A DNA stretch of 64,000 bases from Flavobacterium limi (GCF_010645075.1 NZ_JAADZV010000004.1:1-64000), one strand, 5' to 3'. Counted from the stretch's first letter, positions 43,975-52,710 are shown. The notes: generated by a model from the sequence alone, not told the origin. Program-made: numbers and translations.

Positions 43975-45321
43975 CTAACCTCTTCTTCCACCACCTCTGG
44001 ATTCTGAACTGTTTTGCCTTTGTGACTGGCCGCCTCCTCTGGATTCCTGACTCATTCTTGGAGACTCAGAACGTTGTGTATTTTGTGTTCTCGCTGAATT
44101 TGATCTGCTTTCTGAAGCTGATCTGTTTTGAGTATAATTTCTTGATGATTCTGCTCTTTGACCTGCAGTCGCTCTGTTTTCATTCATTCTGTTTTCAGAG
44201 TTTCCTCTTGAAGAATTCATCTTGTATTCATTTGAATTCCTTCTTGATTCATTTCTTGAGTTATTTTCAACTCTCACCGGATTAGTTACTGTTGCTGAAT
44301 TGTCTCTTCCGGAAGCAACTCTGTTTGAATTGAAGCTTCGATCAGATCTGTTTCTATTTTCATTAGAATTTCCTCTGGATTCATATCTTGGCGTATTATC
44401 AGTTCTTACAGGGTTATTGTTTTTTCCTGAAACACCTCTGCTTGAGTTATAGCTTCCATCAGATATATTCCTGGTTTCATTATAACCTCTGCCTGAATTT
44501 CTATTTTCAGTAGAAAATCTTCCAGAATTTGATCTGTTATTACTATAAACATTTTGATTTCTGTTATAGTCTCTGCTTGCTACACGTCTTTGATCCAAAT
44601 CATATCTGTTACTAACATTTGCATGTCTGTGAGAGAAACTACGGTTAGGATATTGTCTTTCATAGCCGTAAGTACGTCTTGACTCATATAAAACAGGTGC
44701 TCTGTAACTTCTTCTGTGACTTACATAATTGTAATGATTATTTACATTGATGCAAACATTAATATTGCTTCTGTATCTGTAAACTGGATAAGGTCTCCAG
44801 GCTACATAATAAGTTGGAAAAAAACCCCAGGTCCACGTAGAGTAATATGGTCTGTAGTTCGTCACCCAAAATGATGAATAAATAACAGGTGTTACGTTAT
44901 AAACCGGCTCATAAATATAATTAGCGCCGTAAAAATAACTGTTCCCTACAACCTGAACACTTACTTTATTATAATTATCCCTTTCAACATCTATAGTCGC
45001 AATATCCTGATAAACATCGCGATCAAGAACCGACTGGATAACAATAACGTGAGTTCTGTTCTCTACAGTTTCAATAACACGTAAATAATCAACCTGATCA
45101 TCATTATTTAAGTCAAGATTTGAGATTTGATATTTTGGATCATTTAATCTTCTTTCAAAATCCTGAAGATTGGCCGACTCTCCAAAAATAGAAGCTACAG
45201 CCCTTAAATCTAAATTATCACTGATATCTGAGTTTTTTGCATAAACAGTAGTTTGGCTTTGTGCAGAACAAGAGCTTAAACCTATAGTTAATAGCGTTAA
45301 AAAAAGTAGTCTGGCTTTCAT
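43975..45321 (-). CDS. Lipoprotein with long basic Asn/Arg/Ser-rich tail
   Basis: 448 residues; lipobox GLSSC (Cys18). Residues 25-130 are a folded domain with an acidic DLNNDDQVDYLRVI loop (calcium-type) and strands (THVIVIQSVLDRDVYQDIAT). Residues 135-195 are very rich in Tyr/Trp/Pro (YYSTWTWGFFPTYYVAW). The last 250 residues are disordered, full of Asn, Arg, Ser and Gly, strongly basic, with imperfect units such as SRGNSNENR. I do not recognise a known function. The layout suggests a surface or periplasmic protein that holds polyanions or matrix. It is divergent from the BNR-repeat gene at 45441. Confidence 0.75.
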   Translation of the reverse strand: MKARLLFLTLLTIGLSSCSAQSQTTVYAKNSDISDNLDLRAVASIFGESANLQDFERRLNDPKYQISNLDLNNDDQVDYLRVIETVENRTHVIVIQSVLDRDVYQDIATIDVERDNYNKVSVQVVGNSYFYGANYIYEPVYNVTPVIYSSFWVTNYRPYYSTWTWGFFPTYYVAWRPYPVYRYRSNINVCINVNNHYNYVSHRRSYRAPVLYESRRTYGYERQYPNRSFSHRHANVSNRYDLDQRRVASRDYNRNQNVYSNNRSNSGRFSTENRNSGRGYNETRNISDGSYNSSRGVSGKNNNPVRTDNTPRYESRGNSNENRNRSDRSFNSNRVASGRDNSATVTNPVRVENNSRNESRRNSNEYKMNSSRGNSENRMNENRATAGQRAESSRNYTQNRSASESRSNSARTQNTQRSESPRMSQESRGGGQSQRQNSSESRGGGRRG

Positions 45322-45440
45322 GGCAAATCATATTAAGATTAATATTGTGGAGTATCCAATTACTGTGCCAGAAAAAAAACAAAATATATTTTACATGTTA
45401 TAAATAATTGTATTTTAGCAATTACTAAATCTTAACCTAT

Positions 45441-46502
45441 ATGAAAAAAGTAATATTCTTTTGTTGGGCTTTTATTTTACTACTATCTTTTAAGCCATTA
45501 ACTGAAAGCAACAAAACCGGTTTTTATGGAGGTTTTACATCAATGCAAATAGATACTTTATTTCAGGACAAAATTAGTATCAGGGCAATTTCTATTGATA
45601 AAAACAAAGTCTGGTACGGAGCTGATAATTCTCGGTTTGGATATTATGATTTAGACAAAAAAGAGAAATTTGAGGAGCATATTTATCGTGATACCTTAAA
45701 ATTAGAATTCAGAAGTATCGCTCAGACTTCAAAAGATGTTTTTTTGCTAAGTGTTGGAAATCCCGCATTACTTTATTCAGTATCTAAGAAAACACAAAAA
45801 GTAAAATTAGTCTATAAAGAAGTTCATGAGAGAGTTTTTTACGACAGTATGCAGTTCTGGAATGATAAGGAAGGAATTGCGATTGGCGACCCTACAGAAG
45901 ATACCTTTTCAATTATTATAACCCGTGACGGAGGAGAAACCTGGACAAAACTATTATCAGATAAATTACCGACAAATGCCAAAGGTGAAACAGCTTTTGC
46001 AGCCAGCAATTCAAATATTGTCATTAAAGGTGATGACACCTGGCTGGTTTCGGGAGGGAAAAAATCGCGTGTTTTCTATTCTCCTGATAAAGCCAAAAGC
46101 TGGAAAGTAATTGAAACTCCTATTGTTCAGGGAAAAACTATGACAGGTATTTTTACAGCTGATTTTTACGATTCTAAACACGGTTTTATTGCTGGTGGCG
46201 ATTATGAGCTTCCAAATCAAAAAAACGACAATAAAGCTTTCACAACTGATGGAGGAAAAACCTGGGAATTAATCGGTCAGGGTATGGGTTTTGGATACGC
46301 ATCATGTGTGCAGTATGTACCTGGAGGAAATGGAAAAGAAATTATTTGCGTTGGTTCTGAAGGAATTTTGTATTCTCAAAACGGCGGCGCTAACTGGACA
46401 CAATTATCTACTGATACTAAACTTTTTACGATTCGTTTTGTTAACAGAAATACCGCTATTGCTGCAGGATTTAATAAAGTTATCAGACTTCGTTTTAAAT
46501 AA
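45441..46502 (+). CDS. BNR/YCF48-like beta-propeller protein, exported
   Basis: 353 residues; N-terminal hydrophobic signal (FFCWAFILLLSFKPL). Repeated BNR/Asp-box motifs appear as SxDxGxTW forms: TRDGGETWTKL, SPDKAKSWKVI, TTDGGKTWELIG and SQNGGANWTQL, spaced as in a six- or seven-blade sialidase-like propeller related to plant/cyanobacterial YCF48 (photosystem II stability factor HCF136). In Bacteroidota such genes are usually called oxidoreductases, but no cofactor motif is seen. The function is unknown, perhaps protein or glycan binding in the envelope. A terminator at 46507 closes the gene. Confidence 0.8.
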   Translation: MKKVIFFCWAFILLLSFKPLTESNKTGFYGGFTSMQIDTLFQDKISIRAISIDKNKVWYGADNSRFGYYDLDKKEKFEEHIYRDTLKLEFRSIAQTSKDVFLLSVGNPALLYSVSKKTQKVKLVYKEVHERVFYDSMQFWNDKEGIAIGDPTEDTFSIIITRDGGETWTKLLSDKLPTNAKGETAFAASNSNIVIKGDDTWLVSGGKKSRVFYSPDKAKSWKVIETPIVQGKTMTGIFTADFYDSKHGFIAGGDYELPNQKNDNKAFTTDGGKTWELIGQGMGFGYASCVQYVPGGNGKEIICVGSEGILYSQNGGANWTQLSTDTKLFTIRFVNRNTAIAAGFNKVIRLRFK

Positions 46503-46506
46503 TAAT

Positions 46507-46552
46507 AAAACCCCTAAATAATAAAGCAAGTATATTATATAGGGGTTTTATC
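46507..46552 (+). terminator. Rho-independent terminator
   Basis: AAAACCCCTA (46507-46516) pairs with TAGGGGTTTT (46540-46549); AT-rich inner part can extend the stem. Confidence 0.75.
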
Positions 46553-46626
46553 GCTGTTGTTCTTTGTGGTATTTTGCTTCTTCGTGGTATTTTAGGCGAC
46601 AGATTAAACTTCGTAATTACTAATTA

Positions 46627-47085
46627 CTAGTTCTTAGCTGCTTTTTCTTTATATTGCTTCAACAATTTTCTATTAAAATCATCTTCTGATTTTTTTAGCT
46701 TTAATATTTTTTTTGCTGAAAGTACTTTTCGAAGATTACTCATATACTTTTCTCTTAAAAAATACAGTTCTTTGTCTGTGCTTTCTATTTGAGACAGTAA
46801 GGCAGAAGCTTCTTTCTCTGATAGTGAATTAACATTATCGTCTTTCAGTTTACGCAGGTAAGTTTTCATTTTCTCATGGCGTAATTCAAACTGTTTATCA
46901 TCGTAAGCATTATAAATTGGCCAGAATTTCTCAGCTTCAGTAGAAGTAAGTTCTAACTCTGTGGTCAAAAAAGAAACTTTGTAAGCCTTAATTTTTTCAC
47001 GTTTTTCGTCATCTTTATCATTTTGCGCATAAAATGAAAAACTAACTAAAAACAATAATATGGGTAGTATATTTTTAATTTTCAT
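46627..47085 (-). CDS. Spy/CpxP-like periplasmic protein of the ECF operon
   Basis: 152 residues; signal peptide to about 20 (FSFYAQ). The mature part is all-helical and highly charged, with LTSTEAEKFWPIYNAYDDKQ and SEKEASALLSQIESTDKEL, close to the LTxxQ pattern of Spy/CpxP/zinc-resistance proteins. These bind unfolded proteins or metals and can feed back on envelope-stress signalling. In Bacteroidota this type is annotated as sensor of ECF-type sigma factor. It is the third gene of a sigma/anti-sigma/Spy-like operon, 17 bp after the anti-sigma gene. Confidence 0.8.
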   Translation of the reverse strand: MKIKNILPILLFLVSFSFYAQNDKDDEKREKIKAYKVSFLTTELELTSTEAEKFWPIYNAYDDKQFELRHEKMKTYLRKLKDDNVNSLSEKEASALLSQIESTDKELYFLREKYMSNLRKVLSAKKILKLKKSEDDFNRKLLKQYKEKAAKN

Positions 47086-47102
47086 CTTTATAGTTTTTAT
47101 TT

Positions 47103-47510
47103 TTATTCAGAAAGTAAATTTTCAATATTCGGATTTGAAGACAAAACATCTTCGAGTGTTTCCTGCTCGAGTACAATATTCTTATTTATTGATTCAATAT
47201 CTTTAGTATCTAATTCGCGAATCAAATCATACTGATTTAAATTAGACTGATACGACAAATACGTTTCTAATGTAGCCTCATCAAGTTCTTTTGATTTATT
47301 ATAATTATTTACTATCGGAATCATTAGCGCAATGACAAGGACAGCAGCAATCATTGCAATAACCTGTTTACGTTTGTAAATGGGTATTACTTTCACTTCT
47401 CTTTCATTAATTTGCTGTAAAACTTTTGCCGAAAAATCATCAAAAAAATGATCCGGAGTTTTAAACCCGTTTTTTATTCTCGGTTCGTTTTCTAATTTAA
47501 ATGCTTTCAT
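47103..47510 (-). CDS. Putative anti-sigma factor, single membrane pass
   Basis: 135 residues. The cytoplasmic N-terminus (1-47: GFKTPDHFFDDFSAKVLQQI) is helical and could bind the sigma factor. One membrane helix lies at about 50-68 (VIAMIAAVLVIALMIPIV), then an acidic periplasmic tail (EATLETYLSYQSNLNQYDLI). No HxxxCxxC zinc motif, so it is not a ZAS-type anti-sigma. It lies 33 bp after the sigma gene; upstream is a second copy of the motif found before the sigma gene. The role is inferred from operon order. Confidence 0.75.
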   Translation of the reverse strand: MKAFKLENEPRIKNGFKTPDHFFDDFSAKVLQQINEREVKVIPIYKRKQVIAMIAAVLVIALMIPIVNNYNKSKELDEATLETYLSYQSNLNQYDLIRELDTKDIESINKNIVLEQETLEDVLSSNPNIENLLSE

Positions 47511-47528
47511 AATGTCTATAAGATATAT

Positions 47529-47548
47529 TTTATAACAAAAGGTTTAAT
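47529..47548 (-). promoter_or_regulatory. Candidate ECF-dependent promoter, copy at the anti-sigma gene
   Basis: On the minus strand it contains ATTAAACCTTTTGT, then TATAAA. It is identical in 19 of 20 bases to the site at 48118-48137. It overlaps the sigma stop codon and lies 18 bp before the anti-sigma start. Confidence 0.55.
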
Positions 47549-48086
47549 TTGATGTAACATATAATTCAATTTTTTTAACAGCGTGATGATAAGAAGCTTT
47601 CAATGCCCCAACTGAAGTTCCCAGAATTTCTGAAATCTCCTCATATTTCAAATCTTCAAAATACTTCATTTTAAAAACCAACTGCTGTTTTTCTGGCAAA
47701 GTTACCAGAGCTTTTTGAAGCTTAATCTGAATTTCATCACCATCAAAATAAGTGTCTGCTTTTAAATTATCAATGGTTTTATTTTGTAAAGCTTCTGATG
47801 TTAAACCGTTTAATTTTGCTTTCTGACTCAAAAAAGTCAGTGCTTCATTGGTTGCAATTCGGTACATCCATGAAAAAAGCTTGCTTTCACCTTTAAAATT
47901 TTTTAAATACTGAAACACTTTTACAAAAGTATTCTGCAAAACATCATCAGCATCATCATGATTCAAAACAATATTCCGAATATGAGAATACAATGGCTTT
48001 TGATATTGTGACAAGAGTATCTGAAACGCAGCATTTTGCGTTTTAGGATTTAATAACTGCACTATAAATTCCTTCTCGTCTGCCAA
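47544..48086 (-). CDS. ECF RNA polymerase sigma factor
   Basis: 180 residues. Region 2 holds HDDADDVLQNTFVKVFQYLK (about 42-61) and ESKLFSWMYRIATNEALTFL; region 4 holds LPEKQQLVFKMKYFEDLKYE, then EISEILGTSVGALKASYHHA, the helix-turn-helix that reads the -35 element. It directs transcription of envelope-stress genes together with the anti-sigma and Spy-like proteins downstream. The site ATTAAACCTTTTGT at 48118 in front of it and again before the anti-sigma gene suggests self-activation. Confidence 0.93.
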   Translation of the reverse strand: MADEKEFIVQLLNPKTQNAAFQILLSQYQKPLYSHIRNIVLNHDDADDVLQNTFVKVFQYLKNFKGESKLFSWMYRIATNEALTFLSQKAKLNGLTSEALQNKTIDNLKADTYFDGDEIQIKLQKALVTLPEKQQLVFKMKYFEDLKYEEISEILGTSVGALKASYHHAVKKIELYVTSN

Positions 48087-48117
48087 GTTTTTTAGTTATC
48101 TTGTTTATTTGAATGAA

Positions 48118-48137
48118 TTTATCACAAAAGGTTTAAT
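48118..48137 (-). promoter_or_regulatory. Candidate ECF-dependent promoter, copy at the sigma gene
   Basis: On the minus strand it contains ATTAAACCTTTTGT, then GATAAA, 31 bp before the sigma start. AAACCTTTT may act as the -35 element. Confidence 0.55.
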
Positions 48138-48152
48138 CAGCCTTTCTTTTTT

Positions 48153-49331
48153 TTAAAACTCTGAATCTTCCTCTTCTGCAGTAGTTGTTTTAGCAGGAGG
48201 TGTCGCTGCAGGTTTTTTAGCTACTGGAGGAACTGTAGTTTTTTTAACCACGGGATCAGCCTCAGCTTCAGCACTACCCTGTACCGGAGTTTCTACAATA
48301 ACAGGTTTTACCTTCGGAATGATAGGATAATAAATTTCTGTTATTAATTTAGAAGAACTTTTAACATCTAATTTACCGGCTGTTAAAATTTCAAGATGCG
48401 ACCAGCTTAAATCCTGAACAAGTTTTTCTTTATTAATAAAAGCTGTCGTTTTTGAAATAGCTTCATTGGTATGTGAATAATCTCCTTTCAAAGTAGTTTT
48501 TACAGCATCAAAACTGTTTAATTTTCCGGTCAAAATATCGCTTCCGGCACTTGTCGAAATTTCTTTATTGATTGGCAAACAGATTGAAATTTTAGCCAAA
48601 TTGTTTTTTGTATCATAAGTATGATATATAATAAATGGCTTTCCGTTCGTATACAAATTGTTTGTTTTGCTAAATTCAATCAACTTTGGAATAACAATCC
48701 TCGCATTTTTATTTACTTTCTGAATTTCACTTGTAAAAGTCTGTTTAATATAAAAACTCTCGGTTTTTTTTACAACGCCATTTACTTTTACAGCATAGGT
48801 TTTGGTTTCGTAATCGAGATTCTTATCAATGTTCACAAGCGTTTTTTCATACATAGTTCCTATTATTTTATCAGAACCACCATTTAAAACCGTGTAAATT
48901 TTAAATAAAAAACTCATTTCCCCTTTGGCTCTCCAGGTAACCTTCGTTTTTCCGTTAAGCGTATCCTTAAAAATCCAATGCACATCTGCATCCGTCCCAT
49001 CAAAACTGATTTTCTGATGAATGCTTTCTCCTTCTTTTGACTGCAATGTTATTCCGCTTCCTTTTCCTTCACTGTTTTCCCATGAGAACGAAGCTCCGTT
49101 TCCAATAGTTTTTTCCGGAAATGACATTTTTAACGTTGAATCTTCAACTGCCCAGGATTCAAAATCTTCAAAATTCCTAAAATCATTTATATAATGATAT
49201 ACGGTTGCTTTAGGTGAGTTGATTACCTTGCTTCTCTCAACAGCAAAAAGGCCTTTCTGAGTAGATACAAAAACACTTAAAGCAATAAAACTTAATAACA
49301 GTAAAAGAAAAAGATATTTTAGGATTTTCAT
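48153..49331 (-). CDS. SRPBCC-fold membrane-anchored protein
   Basis: 392 residues with an N-terminal membrane anchor or signal (FLLLLLSFIALSVFV). Residues 30-165 are a START/SRPBCC helix-grip domain (SKVINSPKATVYHYINDFRN, IGNGASFSWENSEGKGSGI, KTKVTWRAKGEMSFLFKIYT), as in polyketide-cyclase-like lipid-binding proteins. Residues 190-330 look like a GyrI-like/AraC effector-binding region (IVIPKLIEFSKTNNLYTNGK, PIIYHTYDTKNN pattern). The last 45 residues are Pro/Ala/Glu-rich and disordered. It may carry a small hydrophobic ligand at the membrane. It lies upstream of the ECF operon in the same direction but is probably separate. Confidence 0.78.
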   Translation of the reverse strand: MKILKYLFLLLLLSFIALSVFVSTQKGLFAVERSKVINSPKATVYHYINDFRNFEDFESWAVEDSTLKMSFPEKTIGNGASFSWENSEGKGSGITLQSKEGESIHQKISFDGTDADVHWIFKDTLNGKTKVTWRAKGEMSFLFKIYTVLNGGSDKIIGTMYEKTLVNIDKNLDYETKTYAVKVNGVVKKTESFYIKQTFTSEIQKVNKNARIVIPKLIEFSKTNNLYTNGKPFIIYHTYDTKNNLAKISICLPINKEISTSAGSDILTGKLNSFDAVKTTLKGDYSHTNEAISKTTAFINKEKLVQDLSWSHLEILTAGKLDVKSSSKLITEIYYPIIPKVKPVIVETPVQGSAEAEADPVVKKTTVPPVAKKPAATPPAKTTTAEEEDSEF

Positions 49332-49467
49332 TGTGTAGGTTATTTTGGTTTCGTAAAGTTATAAATTTATTAGTGTGTTACGAATAACAAAAAAATAAAA
49401 ACGCTTCTTTTTATATTATAAATCCAAAAGCATATAACAAAACGATTTTTAAAAGTTTAAAGTATAA

Positions 49468-49656
49468 TTATCTTTTAAAAAAGAATTTGATTAAAAACAA
49501 AATAACAATAAAAAGCAGAAAACCAATCAAAACTTTATAATTCCCTTTGTAGAAAATTTTATGTAAGGCAAGATCTTTACGATAAGCAAAAATCATTATG
49601 ATTACAAATGCAATAAAAAAACAAACTGCGAATATTAATTGTCCCTGACTAAACAT
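49468..49656 (-). CDS. Small two-helix membrane protein
   Basis: 62 residues, two hydrophobic helices (about 5-24 and 41-60) joined by a basic loop (YRKDLALHKIFYKGNYK), ending in FFKR. The loop rich in Lys and Arg should stay cytoplasmic. Similar small proteins are widespread in Flavobacterium, but no role is known to me. It stands alone, divergent from the MazG-like gene at 49737. Confidence 0.7.
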   Translation of the reverse strand: MFSQGQLIFAVCFFIAFVIIMIFAYRKDLALHKIFYKGNYKVLIGFLLFIVILFLIKFFFKR

Positions 49657-49736
49657 AGTTAAAAATTATTTTTGACAAATTTAGAGAATTGTACACGAAT
49701 AGTTGCTAATTTGGCAGTCCATTTAATAAATAAAAC

Positions 49737-50117
49737 ATGAGAAAACAGCTTGATGCAGTAACTGAATTCCATACTGCTTTTAAAATAGGCCATAGTAAGA
49801 ATCCAATTGCTGATGTTGGAGAAACTAAAAAACTACTTCGTTATAATTTAATGAAAGAAGAAAATGAAGAATATCTTGAAGCTGTACAGAATAATGATTT
49901 AGTTGAAATTGCTGATGCTCTTGGAGATATGATGTACATATTGTGCGGAACCATAATTGAACATGGCCTGCAGGATAAAATCGAAGCTGTTTTTGATGAG
50001 ATCCAGCGCAGCAATATGAGTAAATTAGGCGAAGACGGACAGCCTATTTATCGTGAAGACGGAAAAGTGATGAAAGGGCCAAATTATTTCAAACCGGATT
50101 TTTCAAAACTTTTATAA
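49737..50117 (+). CDS. MazG/HisE-like nucleoside triphosphate pyrophosphohydrolase
   Basis: 126 residues, all-alpha. The metal-binding motif of the all-alpha NTP-PPase family is intact: KEENEEYLEA (EExxE) near residue 42 and EIADALGDMMYIL (ExxD) near 60. It removes pyrophosphate from an NTP or a related nucleotide, probably as house-cleaning of damaged dNTPs. The C-terminal extension (RSNMSKLGEDGQPIYREDGK) is typical of the PRA-PH-like phage/bacterial subgroup. A bidirectional terminator separates it from convergent ilvE. Confidence 0.85.
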   Translation: MRKQLDAVTEFHTAFKIGHSKNPIADVGETKKLLRYNLMKEENEEYLEAVQNNDLVEIADALGDMMYILCGTIIEHGLQDKIEAVFDEIQRSNMSKLGEDGQPIYREDGKVMKGPNYFKPDFSKLL

Positions 50118-50123
50118 AAAACA

Positions 50124-50155
50124 AAACCCGACAAATTAACTGTCGGGTTTATTTT
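50124..50155. terminator. Bidirectional terminator between MazG-like gene and ilvE
   Basis: AAACCCGACA (50124-50133) and TGTCGGGTTT (50141-50150), loop AATTAAC, A and T runs on both sides. Confidence 0.85.
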
Positions 50156-50172
50156 TATCTACATCTTCTTAA

Positions 50173-51243
50173 TTATTGAACTTTTACAGTCCAGCCAAAA
50201 GTATCCTCAGCAAGTTTATTTTGAAGATTAGTTAATTTTTCTTTTAAAAATGAAGCATATGAATTCTCAATTGGAGCCATTTCATAATAAACATCCTGAT
50301 AAGAGAAACCTTTAATAACACTTACAACGGCAGCCGTTCCTGCGCCAAAAATCTCTTTTAAAGATCCATTTTTTGCCGCTTCAACCAATTCTGAAACAAT
50401 AACAGGACGAACTTCAACATTTAAACCTTCTTTTTCAGCCATAGCAATCAAACTTTTTCTGGTAATACCGTCCAAAATTCTTTCGCTTGTTGGTGCAGTC
50501 AATAATGTATCGTTAATTCTAAAGAATACGTTCATTGTACCGGCTTCTTCCAGTTTAGTATGCGTTGCGTCATCAGTCCAGATTACCTGTTGAAAACCAT
50601 CTTTGTTAGCAAGGTTGGTTGGATAAAACTGAGCCGCATAATTTCCAGCAGCTTTTGCAGCACCAATCCCGCCATTAGCAGCTCTACTGTAATGCTCTGC
50701 AATAATTACCTTTACTTCACCGGCATAGTAAGATTTTGCTGGAGAAAGCAAAATCATAAATTTATACTCGTCAGAAGGATTAGCCACAACTCCCGGACCT
50801 GTCGCAATCATAAAAGGACGGATGTACATACTGCTTCCGTTTCCTCTTTGAATCCAGTCTTTGTCAATTTTCAATAATTCATTCAAACCATCCATAAAAA
50901 CAGCTTCCGGCACCTCAGGCATTGCCATACGAACTGCTGAATTATTAAAACGCTTGTAGTTTTCATCAGGTCTGAACAACCAAACATCATTATTGTCATC
51001 TTTGTAAGCTTTCATTCCTTCAAAAATTGCCTGACCGTAATGAAAGACTTTAGAAGACGGATCCATCAAAATAGGTGCATAAGGCTTAATGACCGGTGTT
51101 TGCCATTCCCCATTTTTAAAATCACATTCAAATAAATGGTCTGTAAATACAGCACCAAAGCTTAAGTTTTCAAAGTCTACACTACTAATTTTAGAAGAAG
51201 TGGCTTTTCTGATTTCAATTTTGCTTGCTTGAGTTGTACTCAT
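50173..51243 (-). CDS. ilvE: Branched-chain amino acid aminotransferase
   Basis: 356 residues from MSTTQASKIEIRK; the longer frame to 51369 adds 42 unlikely residues and would span a -7-like box (TAATTTTG, minus, 51327-51334). It is a fold-type IV PLP enzyme. Characteristic segments are GQAIFEGMKAYKDDNNDVWL, FRPDENYKRFN, MYIRPFMIATG, the PLP-Lys region GIGAAKAAGNYAAQFYPTN with the Lys at about 200, and LEEAGTMNVFFRINDTLLTA. The length and sequence match the eukaryote/Bacillus-like BCAT group. It interconverts Leu, Ile and Val with their 2-oxo acids using glutamate. Monocistronic. Confidence 0.94.
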   Translation of the reverse strand: MSTTQASKIEIRKATSSKISSVDFENLSFGAVFTDHLFECDFKNGEWQTPVIKPYAPILMDPSSKVFHYGQAIFEGMKAYKDDNNDVWLFRPDENYKRFNNSAVRMAMPEVPEAVFMDGLNELLKIDKDWIQRGNGSSMYIRPFMIATGPGVVANPSDEYKFMILLSPAKSYYAGEVKVIIAEHYSRAANGGIGAAKAAGNYAAQFYPTNLANKDGFQQVIWTDDATHTKLEEAGTMNVFFRINDTLLTAPTSERILDGITRKSLIAMAEKEGLNVEVRPVIVSELVEAAKNGSLKEIFGAGTAAVVSVIKGFSYQDVYYEMAPIENSYASFLKEKLTNLQNKLAEDTFGWTVKVQ

Positions 51244-51539
51244 AATAATGTAAGTTTTACGTATTTTCATCATCAAAGAAGAATTCTCAAAGTGATGATA
51301 TGATATAAAATAGAATTTATTGAATGCAAAATTAAGGAAAAATATATAAATTCCTTGCCAAAAAACCATTAATTACCTCATTTAACTGCGATTTATTTAT
51401 CCTGTAATAAACATAAAATTTTAACTGGTTTTTATAAAGAATTTATGAAAAAAGCTTAATTTTTTAAGGCTTTACGCATTTGTTTTGAGTAAATTTGGCA
51501 TAAACATATTATTTCAGTTTAAAAATCGAATAGGATTTA

Positions 51540-52199
51540 ATGCAAAGAGAAATTATTAAAACACTAGATGGCTCAACCACAATTCATTTAAAGGAATGGA
51601 ATGAATGCTATCATTCAAAACATGGCGCGATTCAGGAAGCGAAACACGTTTTCATCAAAAATGGTCTTCATTTATTTGACAGCAAACCGATAAGCATTCT
51701 CGAAATTGGTTTTGGTACTGGTCTAAATGCTTTCATAACTTTTCTTGAAGCAAATCAGAAGCAACAAAACATTAATTATACAGGCGTAGAGGCCTATCCT
51801 GTTAATTCCGAAGAAGTTTTGGCAATGAATTATGTACGAGAGTTAGAAGCCGATATATTTGAAAATATCTTTAAAAAAATGCATGAATGCGAATGGAATC
51901 AGGAAAGCCAAATAACACCAAATTTTTCATTAACCAAAAGAAAACAATTTTTTGACGAAATAGACGATTTTGAAACTTTTGATTTGATTTACTTTGACGC
52001 CTTTGGATATAGAGTACAGCCCGAGTTATGGAGTACCGAAATTTTTCAAAAAATGTATAATAGCCTAAAACCAAATGGTGTTTTGGTTACTTATGCTGCC
52101 CGCGGAGTTGTCAAAAGGAGTATGATGGAAGTTGGATTTACCGTTGAAAAATTAGCAGGACCACCCGGAAAAAGAGAAATGTTCAGGGCTGTAAAATAA
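51540..52199 (+). CDS. mnmD: tRNA (mnm5s2U34) methyltransferase MnmD
   Basis: 219 residues. The N-terminal GSTTIHLKEWNECYHSKHGA and the SAM motif ILEIGFGTGLNAFIT (about 59-73) match the methyltransferase half of MnmC. The later segment YFDAFGYRVQPELWSTEIFQ (about 150) and YAARGVVKRSMMEVGF complete it. The FAD oxidase half is absent, as in stand-alone MnmD. It makes the last methylation of mnm5s2U at the wobble base of tRNAs for Lys, Glu and Gln. A TAAATTTG box (51490-51497) lies 42 bp upstream. Single gene. Confidence 0.92.
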   Translation: MQREIIKTLDGSTTIHLKEWNECYHSKHGAIQEAKHVFIKNGLHLFDSKPISILEIGFGTGLNAFITFLEANQKQQNINYTGVEAYPVNSEEVLAMNYVRELEADIFENIFKKMHECEWNQESQITPNFSLTKRKQFFDEIDDFETFDLIYFDAFGYRVQPELWSTEIFQKMYNSLKPNGVLVTYAARGVVKRSMMEVGFTVEKLAGPPGKREMFRAVK

Positions 52200-52371
52200 T
52201 TCACACAATATTATTTATAATGAATCTATATTGATTTATATTCAGTAAGAAAACGTATTCGCTCTTAATATTTTAAAAAAAATAAGTTAAAAATATATTT
52301 TATATGCCATATTTGTTTAAATTTGGCTCAAGTTTAAAAATAGAGATAACCCCCCAAAATCTTATTTTATT

Positions 52372-52569
52372 ATGTCAAAAATGATGTTTGATTACACGAA
52401 ATCAATACTCGAAAGAGTAAGTTTCGATCCGGTGCTTTTTTGTAAAGAATTAGAAAAAGCTATCAAAACACTGTTACCTTACGAAATGGAACAACTACAA
52501 GAATGGTTATTAAACTTTATAGTCGAAAAACCAGAACTAAAAGAATGTTTACTATTAGTTAAAGTATAA
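52372..52569 (+). CDS. Small conserved-type helical protein, 65 residues
   Basis: An all-helical acidic/amphipathic 65-residue protein (MSKMMFDYTKSILERVSFDP, then LFCKELEKAIKTLLPYEMEQ). It has its own TAAATTTG -7 box (52318-52325), 46 bp upstream, and a terminator 7 bp after the stop, so it is probably expressed. Similar small proteins are common in Flavobacteriaceae. I do not recognise a function. Confidence 0.75.
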   Translation: MSKMMFDYTKSILERVSFDPVLFCKELEKAIKTLLPYEMEQLQEWLLNFIVEKPELKECLLLVKV

Positions 52570-52575
52570 AAAACG

Positions 52576-52609
52576 AAAGACTGTCTAAAATGGCAGTCTT
52601 TTTTTTTGT
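52576..52609 (+). terminator. Rho-independent terminator
   Basis: AAAGACTG / CAGTCTTT (52576-52583 with 52594-52601), then a run of T. Confidence 0.85.
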
Positions 52610-52710
52610 AACAATGTTTCGGTTTTACCTTTAAAACTAATCTCAATATATTTGGGAGAGGGATTATTTTCTTAAAATTGCCAATCCACAATCTTTAAAT
52701 TCAATCCACA

